Shown here: positions 1 through 6,865 of the stretch, in pieces
Layout of the letters: each line of letters starts with the position of its first letter
Numbering within the stretch: position 1 is the stretch's first letter
NCBI GenBank assembly: GCA_029263035.1
Contig: JAJCYF010000223.1
Span: forward strand, 1 to 19,490
Direction: 5' to 3'
Length of the DNA stretch: 19,490 nucleotides
Origin: Actinomycetes bacterium
GTDB lineage: Bacteria > Actinomycetota > CADDZG01 > JAHWKV01
Notes under the pieces: generated by a model
What the model was told of the DNA's origin: nothing
Databases searched by the model: none
The model's input: the letters and a program-made list of their open reading frames with translations, nothing else
Program-made: the position numbers and the translations under genes

Positions 1-1601
1 CGCCGGCGGCCGACTCTGCCGGGGACTCAGCCGGCTCCGATGGCGAGGGCGACGGCGACCAGACCCAGCCGGGCGGTGGAACCGGTACCGCCCGCACCCG
101 AACCCGCAGGCGGCGGTCCCGCAGCCGCGGCTCCGGATCCGGCTCCGGCGGCGATCAGTCCTCGGGCCGAAACGGCGACGACTCGGCAGACGATGCCGGT
201 GGGGACTCCAACGGAAGCCGGGGCGGCAGAGCAAGCTCCGCCGCGGTAGCCGAACCCTTGTTGGAGACCCGGGAGAGCCGCCAGGGTTCTTCGTCGTCAT
301 CCTCCACCCGGGGCCGCAAGCGCCGTACCAGCCGCAGGCCCCGTCTGGAGCACATCGCCCCACTCGGGCCGCGCAAGATGCTGGTCACCACCGGCGACAC
401 CCGCAGCCAGATCGGAGTGCTGGAGGGCCGTGAGCTGATCGAGCATTACGTCGCCAAGCACGCGGATGAGTCGATCGTCGGCAACATCTACATCGGCCGG
501 GTGGAGAACGTGCTTCCCGGTATGGAGGCGGCGTTCCTGGACATCGGCGAGGCCCGCAACGCTGTCCTTTATGTGGGAGAGGTCTCCTACGAGGAGGAGC
601 TCGAGGGGCCCGCTCCCCGGATCGAGACCCTGCTGAAGTCCGGGCAGGCCGTGGTCGCCCAGGTGACCAAAGATCCGATGGGGTCCAAGGGCGCCCGGCT
701 GACGACCGAGGTATCACTGGCCGGCAGGTACCTGGTGCTGGTTCCCAACAGCGACTCGCTGGGCATCAGCCGCCGCCTGGCGGACGCCGAGCGACGCCGG
801 CTCCGCGACATCGCCAACCGGATCCGTCCGGACGGCCACGGGCTGATCGTTCGTACCGCCGCGGTCGGGGCCTCCGAGGTGGACCTGGAGCGCGACGTGA
901 CCCGGCTGCCCCGCATCTGGAGTGTGGTGGCGGAGCGAATCGAGGGGGCCAAGCCGCCCAAGCTCATCTACTCCGAGCCGCCGCTGGCCATCCGTGTGGT
1001 TCGTGACCTGTTCACGGCCGACGTGGAGGAGGTCATCGTCGACAGCGAGGAGTCCTACCACCAGATCCGGGACTACCTGGAGGAAGTGGCGCCGGAGTTC
1101 GGCGACCGGGTGTCGCTGTACACCGACAGCATGGCCCTGTTCGAGCGGTACCACGTGACCGAGCAGATCCGCAAAGCCATCGACCGCAAAGTCTGGCTGC
1201 AGTCCGGTGGCCACATAGTGATCGACCGCACCGAGGCGATGACGGTCATCGACGTGAACACCGGCCGCTACGTCGGTCGCTCCACGCTGGAGGACACGGT
1301 CCTGCACGCCAACCTGGAGGCCGCCGAGGAGGTCGCCAAGCAGCTAAGGCTGCGCGACATCGGCGGCATCATCGTCATCGACTTCATCGACATGGGCTAC
1401 GAACGCAACCGGGACGAGCTGCTGCGCACCTTCGAGAGGGCGCTGCTTCGGGACAAGACCCGTACCCAGGTGTACGGGGTGTCGGAGCTGGGCCTGGTGC
1501 AGATGACCCGCAAGAAGGTATCCGAGGGCCTGCTGGAGGCCTTCTCCCAAAAGTGCGAGCCCTGCGAGGGCCGGGGAGTGGTTCTTCAGGACTTGAACTA
1601 A
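1..1601 (+). CDS. rne: Ribonuclease E/G family endoribonuclease, 5' end outside window
   Basis: This is an endoribonuclease of mRNA decay and rRNA processing. The frame is open to the left edge, so about 532 C-terminal residues are visible and the true start lies upstream. The first 110 or so visible residues are low-complexity (Gly/Ser/Asp/Arg), as in the disordered N-terminal extensions of actinobacterial RNase E. Numbering from the internal TTG at 258, an S1 RNA-binding domain begins near residue 74 (IVGNIYIGRVENVLPGMEA). The DNase I-like core carries the two catalytic aspartates, D332 in MTVIDVNTGR and D375 in IIVIDFIDMG. The zinc-link cysteines are C433 and C436 (KCEPCEGRG). The protein ends eight residues after this motif, so the long C-terminal scaffold of E. 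coli RNase E is absent. Placement just before rplU/rpmA/obg is the usual actinobacterial order. A start at 258 is possible but unlikely, because coding-like sequence continues before it. Confidence 0.95.
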   Translation, partial: PAADSAGDSAGSDGEGDGDQTQPGGGTGTARTRTRRRRSRSRGSGSGSGGDQSSGRNGDDSADDAGGDSNGSRGGRASSAAVAEPLLETRESRQGSSSSSSTRGRKRRTSRRPRLEHIAPLGPRKMLVTTGDTRSQIGVLEGRELIEHYVAKHADESIVGNIYIGRVENVLPGMEAAFLDIGEARNAVLYVGEVSYEEELEGPAPRIETLLKSGQAVVAQVTKDPMGSKGARLTTEVSLAGRYLVLVPNSDSLGISRRLADAERRRLRDIANRIRPDGHGLIVRTAAVGASEVDLERDVTRLPRIWSVVAERIEGAKPPKLIYSEPPLAIRVVRDLFTADVEEVIVDSEESYHQIRDYLEEVAPEFGDRVSLYTDSMALFERYHVTEQIRKAIDRKVWLQSGGHIVIDRTEAMTVIDVNTGRYVGRSTLEDTVLHANLEAAEEVAKQLRLRDIGGIIVIDFIDMGYERNRDELLRTFERALLRDKTRTQVYGVSELGLVQMTRKKVSEGLLEAFSQKCEPCEGRGVVLQDLN

Positions 1602-1628
1602 TCAACGGTCCGTGCGGCGAACAGGCAC

Positions 1629-1641
1629 GGCTGCGGTTGGT
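1629..1641 (+). repeat. 13-nt direct repeat, copy 1 (GGCTGCGGTTGGT)
   Basis: The sequence GGCTGCGGTTGGT occurs here, 62 bases before the 73-residue microprotein, and again exactly at 1947-1959, before rplU. Both copies are in intergenic DNA upstream of a gene. A small hairpin (TACCC, 7-base loop, GGGTA; 1643-1659) follows this copy. Function is unknown; a shared regulator site or duplicated promoter segment is possible. Confidence 0.5.
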
Positions 1642-1702
1642 TTACCCCGTAACTGGGTAGAAGCGCCTTCGGAATTAGCCCCCTTTAGGAGGAATCTCGA
1701 AA

Positions 1703-1924
1703 ATGCCCATCTACGAAGAAGAGCCTGTTCGCCGTCGTGTTGTTGAAGAGCCCGTAGTCGAGCGTCGTGTTGTGGAGGAGCCCGCCCAGCGCAGGGTCGT
1801 CCGTTCGTCGTCCCCGAACGACGGTCTGGCCGGATACGCCCTGGTGAAGTACGGATTCATCCTGGTGATGACGCTGATCATCCTGTACTTCCTGGCCAAC
1901 TACATCCTCCCGCGCCTCCCGTAG
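1703..1924 (+). CDS. 73-residue single-pass membrane microprotein of unknown function
   Basis: I do not recognise this family. The ATG has an excellent ribosome binding site, AGGAGG at 1687-1692. The N-terminal half is a charged imperfect repeat with a 10-residue period: RRVVEEPVVE, then RRVVEEPAQ, then RRVV. The C-terminal half has one strongly hydrophobic segment at about residues 51-69 (GFILVMTLIILYFLANYI), ending in PRLP. The arrangement predicts a cytoplasmic charged head on a membrane anchor. The repeat coding uses several GTT/CGT codons, less G+C-biased than the neighbours. It sits between rne and rplU with its own gaps on both sides, so it may be transcribed separately. A role in membrane tethering is only a guess. 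Confidence 0.75.
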   Translation: MPIYEEEPVRRRVVEEPVVERRVVEEPAQRRVVRSSSPNDGLAGYALVKYGFILVMTLIILYFLANYILPRLP

Positions 1925-1946
1925 ACCCGAACGAAAAGCGCCTCTT

Positions 1947-1959
1947 GGCTGCGGTTGGT
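1947..1959 (+). repeat. 13-nt direct repeat, copy 2 (GGCTGCGGTTGGT)
   Basis: This is an exact copy of the sequence at 1629-1641. Its last four bases are the TGG and first T of a candidate extended -10 promoter before rplU, so here the repeat is embedded in the probable promoter of the ribosomal-protein genes. Confidence 0.5.
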
Positions 1960-1964
1960 ATGCT
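1956..1964 (+). promoter_or_regulatory. Candidate extended -10 promoter for rplU-rpmA
   Basis: TGG followed by TATGCT matches the extended -10 form TGnTAnnnT. No good -35 box is seen at 16-18 bases upstream. Transcription would start near 1971, about 70 bases before the rplU ATG. That leaves room for a leader in which L21-type autoregulation could act, but no defined structure was recognised. Confidence 0.35.
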
Positions 1965-2042
1965 GTAGCGAATCCATCCGGCATCGTCGGGCCCTCATTC
2001 GGTTTGGCTCGCGCCCGGGAACAAGGAAAAAGAGGTCTTTTC

Positions 2043-2432
2043 ATGTACGCGGTCATAAGAACGGGCGGTAAGCAGTACAAGGTAGCCGCCGGTGATGTGA
2101 TTGAGGTCGAACGCCTCAAGATCAAGGGGGATGACCCCACCCTGACGCTGACGCCGCTGTTTGTTGTCGACGACGGCGGCAACGCAATCTCGGGTGCGGA
2201 CAAGCTCGCCGACTACAAGGTCGGCGTGAAGGTGGTCGGTGACACCAAAGGTGACAAGATCACCGTCTTCAAGTACCGCAACAAGTCCGGGTACGCCTCC
2301 AAGACCGGCCACCGCCAGCAGTACTCGATGATCGAGATCACCTCGATCGGCGGTACCAAGGCGAAGAAGGCTGAAAAGGCCGAGCCGGCCAAGGCGTCCG
2401 ACACCCCCGATTCTGATACCGTGGAGAAGTAA
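2043..2432 (+). CDS. rplU: 50S ribosomal protein L21
   Basis: This is the large-subunit ribosomal protein L21, which binds 23S rRNA. The start is set at the ATG giving MYAVIRTGGKQYKV, the conserved L21 N-terminus, with AGAGGT at 2031-2036 as ribosome binding site. An upstream in-frame TTG at 2004 would add 13 residues without family support. The product is 129 residues. The L21 core ends near residue 102 (GHRQQYSMIEITSI), followed by a Lys/Ala/Glu-rich tail (AKKAEKAEPAK) of the kind found in several actinobacterial L21 proteins. The stop codon TAA shares its last A with the ATG of rpmA, so the two are translationally coupled. Confidence 0.97.
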   Translation: MYAVIRTGGKQYKVAAGDVIEVERLKIKGDDPTLTLTPLFVVDDGGNAISGADKLADYKVGVKVVGDTKGDKITVFKYRNKSGYASKTGHRQQYSMIEITSIGGTKAKKAEKAEPAKASDTPDSDTVEK

Positions 2433-2692
2433 TGGCACACAAAAAGGGCGCCTCGGCGTCACGTAACGGCAGAGACTCCAACGCCCAGCGTCTGGGGGTA
2501 AAGGTGTTCGGCGGGCAGGTTGTCACCGCCGGATCCATCCTGGTTCGCCAGCGCGGCACCCGTATTCCCCCGGGCGTTCTGGTCGGCAAAGGTAAGGACG
2601 ACACGCTTTTTGCCCTCTCGGACGGCGCCGTCAAGTATCACCACCGCGCCAACCGGCACCTGGTTAGCGTCATCCCACCAGAAGAAAGCTAG
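2432..2692 (+). CDS. rpmA: 50S ribosomal protein L27
   Basis: This is L27, whose flexible N-terminus reaches the peptidyl-transferase centre. It has 86 residues, the usual length, and starts directly with MAHKKGASASRNGRDS. There is therefore no cleavable N-terminal extension of the type removed by Prp protease in Firmicutes. Conserved stretches QRLGVKVFGGQ, GSILVRQRGT and HPG-region equivalent IPPGVLVGKG are present. Its ATG overlaps the rplU stop by one base. Obg follows after 72 bases. Confidence 0.98.
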   Translation: MAHKKGASASRNGRDSNAQRLGVKVFGGQVVTAGSILVRQRGTRIPPGVLVGKGKDDTLFALSDGAVKYHHRANRHLVSVIPPEES

Positions 2693-2698
2693 TCCCCT

Positions 2699-2713
2699 CC
2701 TCCTTTTGGGAGG
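2699..2713 (+). terminator. Weak hairpin between rpmA and obg, possible attenuator
   Basis: CCTCC, loop TTTTG, GGAGG forms a 5-bp G+C stem just after the rpmA stop. A pyrimidine- and T-rich stretch follows at about 2728-2753 rather than an immediate T-run. It may cause partial termination between the ribosomal-protein genes and obg, but it is too weak to call a terminator with confidence. Confidence 0.22.
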
Positions 2714-2764
2714 CTGCGGCACCTACACTTTTCTTTTAGGTTTCTCTTTCTTAGGTGGTAACCC

Positions 2765-4084
2765 ATGCTTGTCGATGAAGCACACATCTACGTCGCCTCC
2801 GGTAAAGGAGGCAATGGTGCCGTCTCGTTCCACAAGCAGAAGTACCAGCCCCGGGGCGCACCCGACGGCGGCAACGGCGGCAACGGCGGATCGGTAATTC
2901 TCGAGGCCGACACCGGCGTCAACTCCCTGGCGTGGCTGAAGAACCACCCCCACCAGATTGCCAAGGCCGGCCTGCAGGGCGCCCGGAACAACTGCACCGG
3001 CGCGGGGTCCCCGGACCTGATCCTCAAGGTTCCTCCGGGCACCCTGATCAAAGACGACAACGGCGGCGTCCTGGCCGACCTGGCGTCTCCCGGCGACCGG
3101 ATTATCGTCGCCAAGGGCGGCCGGGGCGGGCGGGGCAACGCCAAGTTCGTCTCCTCCCAACGCCGGGCTCCCAGCTTCGGCGAGCTCGGTGAGCCGGGAC
3201 AGGAGTACTGGCTGCGGCTTGAGCTGCAGATGATCGCCGATGTCGCCATCATCGGGCTGCCCAACGTCGGCAAGTCGACGCTGGTCGGGTCCCTCTCGGA
3301 GGCCAGGCCCAAAGTGGCCGACTATCCGTTCACCACCCTGGAGCCTTCTCTGGGGGTGGTCAGCAGCGGTGACATGGTCTTTACGGTTTGCGACGTCCCC
3401 GGCCTGATCGAGGGAGCGGCCGAGGGCAAGGGCCTGGGGCTCAAATTCCTCAGGCACGCCATGCGCTCGGCAGCCTTTGTGCACCTGATCGACCTGGCGG
3501 CCGCCGAACGTGATCCCCTGGACAGCTTCGACACCGTTTCCGAGGAGCTGCGCAAGTTCCGGGAGGACCTTGCCGAGCGGCCGGTGATCGTGGCCCTCAA
3601 CAAGGTCGACGTGGCCGGCGAGGACCGGGCCGAGGAGGTCAGGGCGGCGTTCGCCGGGCGGGGTATCGACGCATTCATCATCTCGGCGTCCGACGGCACC
3701 GGGCTTTACCCGCTCACCAAACGGCTTGCCCAGGTGGTCACCGACTACCGGGAGGAGCGATCCCGTCCGCAGGGCTTCGAGCTGTTCAAGACCACCTCCG
3801 ACCCCATCAAGGTGCAGCGGGAGGGCAGCGGCTGGCGGGTGACCGGCGGCTCGTTGCTGCGCTGGGTGGCCATGACCGACCTCAACAACCCGGAGGCGGT
3901 GGCCTACCTGCAGAACCGCATCGACCGGGCGGGGGTAGAGAACCTGCTCGGCAAGGCGGGGGCGGAGCACGGCGACGAGGTCAGGATCGGCAAGTCCGTC
4001 TTCAGCTGGTGGCCCAAGGGCTCGGCGCCGCTGGAGGCCTACGACATCGAGGGAGAGACGAAGGTCAAAAGGGGCCGGCGGTGA
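2765..4084 (+). CDS. obg: GTPase Obg (50S assembly and stress-response GTPase)
   Basis: Obg is an essential P-loop GTPase that acts on 50S maturation and growth control. The product is 439 residues with the three standard domains. The Gly-rich Obg fold spans about residues 1-158 (ASGKGGNGAVSFHKQKY). The G domain spans about 159-330, with G1 GLPNVGKST (164-172), G3 DVPG (210-213), G4 NKVD (279-282) and G5 ISAS (306-309). The C-terminal OCT domain spans about 338-416 (WRVTGGSLLRWV, ending in FSWWP). AGGTGG at 2753-2758 is the ribosome binding site. The OCT domain is present, as is usual in Actinomycetota and Firmicutes but not in E. coli ObgE. The TGA stop overlaps the proB GTG. Confidence 0.98.
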   Translation: MLVDEAHIYVASGKGGNGAVSFHKQKYQPRGAPDGGNGGNGGSVILEADTGVNSLAWLKNHPHQIAKAGLQGARNNCTGAGSPDLILKVPPGTLIKDDNGGVLADLASPGDRIIVAKGGRGGRGNAKFVSSQRRAPSFGELGEPGQEYWLRLELQMIADVAIIGLPNVGKSTLVGSLSEARPKVADYPFTTLEPSLGVVSSGDMVFTVCDVPGLIEGAAEGKGLGLKFLRHAMRSAAFVHLIDLAAAERDPLDSFDTVSEELRKFREDLAERPVIVALNKVDVAGEDRAEEVRAAFAGRGIDAFIISASDGTGLYPLTKRLAQVVTDYREERSRPQGFELFKTTSDPIKVQREGSGWRVTGGSLLRWVAMTDLNNPEAVAYLQNRIDRAGVENLLGKAGAEHGDEVRIGKSVFSWWPKGSAPLEAYDIEGETKVKRGRR

Positions 4085-5145
4085 AAATCCGCCGGGTGGT
4101 GGTGAAGCTGGGGACCACCTCACTCACCGGCCCCGACGGGGAACCGGACCGCCGTCGCATCCGCAAGGTCACCGACCAGGTTGCGGTTCTCAACACCCAG
4201 GGCATTCACTGCGTGATCGTCTCCTCCGGGGCGATCGCCGCCGGGATGCAGGCGCTCGGCCTCGCCGGCCGGCCGGCGGACATGCCCGGGCTGCAGGCGG
4301 CCGCTGCCGTCGGTCAGAGGCGCCTCATCGACCTGTACGCCTCGCTGCTGGGGTCAAAGGGCATCACGGTCGGCCAGATTCTTTTGACCCAGGACGACAT
4401 GATTCAGCGCCGCCACTACCTGAACGCAAAACACACGATCGACCGGCTTTTCGAGCTCGGCTGCGTACCGATCGTGAACGAGAACGACACGGTGGCCACC
4501 CAGGAGATCCGCTACGGCGACAACGACCGTCTGGCCGCCCTGGTGGCCAACCTGGTGAGCGCCGATCTGCTGATGATGCTCTCCGACGTCGAAGGGGTCT
4601 TCACCTCCCACCCGGACGACGAGGGGGCGGAGCTGGTGGAGCGGGTCGACGAGATCACCCCGGCCCTCATGAAAACCGCCATCGGCACCTCCTCGCTGGG
4701 CTCCGGAGGCATGGCGTCCAAGCTCGAGGCAGCCCGGATGGCCACCTTCTCCGGCGTCCCGGTGGTGATTGCCTCCGCCCGGCGCAAGGATGTGGTCCTG
4801 GATGCGGTGGCCGGCGAACCCGTCGGAACCTTCTTCAAGGCCCGCCCGAACAAGGTCCAGGCCCGCAAGCTGTGGATTGCCTGGGCGCAGCAGTCCCGGG
4901 GACGCATTGTCGTCGACGACGGGGCGGTGGCCGCCCTCACCGAGGGCAAGAAGAGTTTGCTGGCGGCGGGGGTCAAAATGGTGGAGGGAACGTTCAAGGC
5001 GGGAGACGCAGTGGAGGTGGTCAGCGTGGGGGACGAGGTGGTCGCCAAGGGCCTGGTCGGATACGACTCGGTGATCCTGGCCCAGATCGCCGGCACCAAG
5101 GGCGAACGTGAGGTCATCCACCGGGACCAGATGGTGCTGATGTGA
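4081..5145 (+). CDS. proB: Glutamate 5-kinase (gamma-glutamyl kinase), proline synthesis step 1
   Basis: The enzyme phosphorylates glutamate with ATP to gamma-glutamyl phosphate. The GTG at 4081 overlaps the obg stop (GTGA arrangement) and gives MKIRRVVVKLGTTSLT, the expected N-terminus. A 354-residue product results, close to the usual length. The amino-acid kinase domain covers about 1-255: VVKLGTTSL phosphate-binding loop, VSSGAIAAGM, IVNENDTVAT and RYGDNDRLAALVA substrate-binding regions, and GSGGMASKLEAA. A C-terminal PUA domain lies at about 275-350 (GRIVVDDGAVAAL), so this is the full-length PUA-containing form. It is normally feedback-inhibited by proline (family knowledge). It is coupled to proA by a second overlapping stop and start. 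Confidence 0.97.
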   Translation: MKIRRVVVKLGTTSLTGPDGEPDRRRIRKVTDQVAVLNTQGIHCVIVSSGAIAAGMQALGLAGRPADMPGLQAAAAVGQRRLIDLYASLLGSKGITVGQILLTQDDMIQRRHYLNAKHTIDRLFELGCVPIVNENDTVATQEIRYGDNDRLAALVANLVSADLLMMLSDVEGVFTSHPDDEGAELVERVDEITPALMKTAIGTSSLGSGGMASKLEAARMATFSGVPVVIASARRKDVVLDAVAGEPVGTFFKARPNKVQARKLWIAWAQQSRGRIVVDDGAVAALTEGKKSLLAAGVKMVEGTFKAGDAVEVVSVGDEVVAKGLVGYDSVILAQIAGTKGEREVIHRDQMVLM

Positions 5146-6392
5146 GCGACGTCTCGATCCGGACTCTGGGGGAGCGCGCCCGGGACGCCTCGGCAATCCT
5201 GGCGCAGACCCCGGGCGCCATCCGGCGCACCGCACTGCTGGAGATGGCCGACGCCCTGGACGCCAACTCCGACCGCCTGGTTGCGGTCAACGCCGAGGAC
5301 GTCCAAGCCGCCCGCCCGGCGATGACCAAAGCGCTGATCGACCGCCTTACTCTCACGCCGGGCCGGCTGGCCGCCATGAGCGGAGGACTTCGAACTATCA
5401 CCGAGCAGCCCGATCCGGTCGGCGAGGTCGTGGAGGAGTGGACCCGGCCCAACGGCTTGAAGATCCAGAAGGTCCGCCGCCCCATCGGGGTGGTCTCGGT
5501 CATCTACGAGGCCCGGCCCAACGTCACTGCCGATGTGGCCGGGCTGTGCATCATGTCCGGCAACGCGGTCCTTTTGAGAGGTTCGTCGTCGGCACTGCGC
5601 ACGAACGTCTGCATCACAAAGATCCTGGTGGAGGCTGCCACCGCAGCCGGGCTTCCGGAGTACTCGGTTCAGCTGGTCACCGACACCTCCCGGGAGTCGG
5701 CGGTAGAGCTCATGCAGCTGAAGGGCCTGGTCGACCTGATCATCCCCCGCGGTGGGCCGGCGCTCATCGCATCGATTGAACAAAACGCCACGGTCCCCTA
5801 CATCATCGACGGGGACGGCAACTGTCATGTCTACGTCGACAGGGCGGCCGACCCCCAGATGGCTACCGACATTATCGTCAACGCCAAGACCTCCAAGCCC
5901 AGTGTCTGCAACGCCGCCGAGAAGCTGGTGGTCCATGCAGACATGGCCGGAAGCTGGCTGCCGGTGGCGCTGGGTGCGCTGACCGCCGCCGGAGTCGAGA
6001 TCCGGGGGGACGAGGCGGTGCAGAAGTTGTGGCCCTCCGCGGTGCCGGCGACCGAGCGGGATTGGGGCACCGAGTACCTCGACCTGGTGCTGGCGGTCAA
6101 GGTTGTGCACGGCATCGACCAGGCCATCGAGCACGTGAACCGCTGGGGAACATCCAACGCGGAAGCCATCGTCACCGACGATCCGGAAGCGGCGCAGATG
6201 TTTACCAGGAGGGTGGATTCGGGAACCGTGTTCGTGAATGCCTCCACCCGGTTCAGCGACGGGGGCCAGTTCGGCTACGGCGCTGAGATAGGGATTTCGA
6301 CACAAAAACTGCACGCCCGGGGACCCCTCGGGCTAAGGGAATTAACCTCCTCCGGTTACGTTGTATGGGGGACCGGACAGGTAAGAACGTGA
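5142..6392 (+). CDS. proA: Gamma-glutamyl phosphate reductase (glutamate-5-semialdehyde dehydrogenase)
   Basis: This enzyme reduces gamma-glutamyl phosphate with NADPH to glutamate-5-semialdehyde, proline synthesis step 2. It has 416 residues, essentially the length of E. coli ProA. The GTG start (MSDVSIRTLG) overlaps the proB TGA. The aldehyde-dehydrogenase-type fold shows RRPIGVVSVIYEARPNVT (nucleotide-binding region), RGSSSA, and the catalytic cysteine C256 in KTSKPSVCNAAEKLVVH. The C-terminus carries FGYGAEIGISTQKLHARGP, the family signature. No proC is present in the window. Coupling with proB suggests channelling of the labile acyl phosphate in a ProB-ProA complex, as known for the family. 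Confidence 0.97.
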   Translation: MSDVSIRTLGERARDASAILAQTPGAIRRTALLEMADALDANSDRLVAVNAEDVQAARPAMTKALIDRLTLTPGRLAAMSGGLRTITEQPDPVGEVVEEWTRPNGLKIQKVRRPIGVVSVIYEARPNVTADVAGLCIMSGNAVLLRGSSSALRTNVCITKILVEAATAAGLPEYSVQLVTDTSRESAVELMQLKGLVDLIIPRGGPALIASIEQNATVPYIIDGDGNCHVYVDRAADPQMATDIIVNAKTSKPSVCNAAEKLVVHADMAGSWLPVALGALTAAGVEIRGDEAVQKLWPSAVPATERDWGTEYLDLVLAVKVVHGIDQAIEHVNRWGTSNAEAIVTDDPEAAQMFTRRVDSGTVFVNASTRFSDGGQFGYGAEIGISTQKLHARGPLGLRELTSSGYVVWGTGQVRT

Positions 6393-6427
6393 CCGTGGAG
6401 GACGCCGCGACCCTCGAGGTAAAGGGA

Positions 6428-6456
6428 TTGACATGGTCCAGTGGTTATCATCCTCA
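6428..6456 (+). promoter_or_regulatory. Possible promoter before the orphan gene at 6482
   Basis: A perfect -35 hexamer TTGACA lies at 6428-6433 in the 89-base gap after proA. At a 17-base spacing the -10 would be TCCTCA, a poor match; TATCAT (6446-6451) is better but only 12 bases away. The -35 is suggestive, and a separate transcription unit for the next gene and zwf is reasonable, but the promoter is unproven. Confidence 0.22.
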
Positions 6457-6481
6457 CAAAACATCAAACAACGAGGAGTAA

Positions 6482-6838
6482 ATGGGCCAACACAATGTGC
6501 AACTGTTGAGTGTTCGCGTTACACCGGACGACAAACCCGACGGCGCGGGCATCCTTTTGGACGGATCGCTCAGCCTTCCCTTCACGCTGGAGCGCGCCTA
6601 CTCGGGCGTACAGGGGTACTACTTCGAGCAGTACCTGCTTCTGTCGGACGGCAAGCAGGTCTACGCCAGCGAGCCCCGGCAGATCTTCATCCGGGGCCTT
6701 CAGTCCACCACCTCGCACACGAGCCATGTCGATGAGCGGATCCCGCTTTCGCCGGGCACGTGTCAGCTGGTCCTGGTGGTCGACGAGATGCGGACCGAGC
6801 CCATCGACATCACGGTCAGCGCGCTCGCCCCTGTCTAG
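6482..6838 (+). CDS. 118-residue protein of unknown function between proA and zwf
   Basis: I do not recognise the family. Coding is well supported by codon usage and by GAGGAG at 6473-6478 ahead of the ATG. There is no signal peptide, membrane segment or cysteine pair; the only cysteine is near residue 94 (SPGTCQLVLVV). Alternating hydrophobic residues (VQLLSVRV, YYFEQYLLLSDG, QIFIRGL, CQLVLVVDEM, IDITVSAL) suggest a compact all-beta soluble domain, perhaps of immunoglobulin or jelly-roll type. It ends 27 bases before zwf and probably shares its transcript. It could be an accessory protein of central metabolism, by position only. Confidence 0.8.
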   Translation: MGQHNVQLLSVRVTPDDKPDGAGILLDGSLSLPFTLERAYSGVQGYYFEQYLLLSDGKQVYASEPRQIFIRGLQSTTSHTSHVDERIPLSPGTCQLVLVVDEMRTEPIDITVSALAPV

Positions 6839-6865
6839 CCGGCGGGAATTCCGGGAAGGCCCGGT

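Noticed and set aside
2004..2042. Upstream TTG start for rplU
   Set aside because: The extra 13 residues have no match to L21, and the ribosome binding site fits the ATG at 2043.
2723..4123. 466-codon open frame on the minus strand opposite obg
   Set aside because: It is an antisense shadow of the obg coding sequence with no domain features.
4512..6314. 600-codon open frame on the minus strand opposite proB and proA
   Set aside because: It lies antisense to two certain enzymes and results from high third-position G+C. The translation has no recognisable motif.
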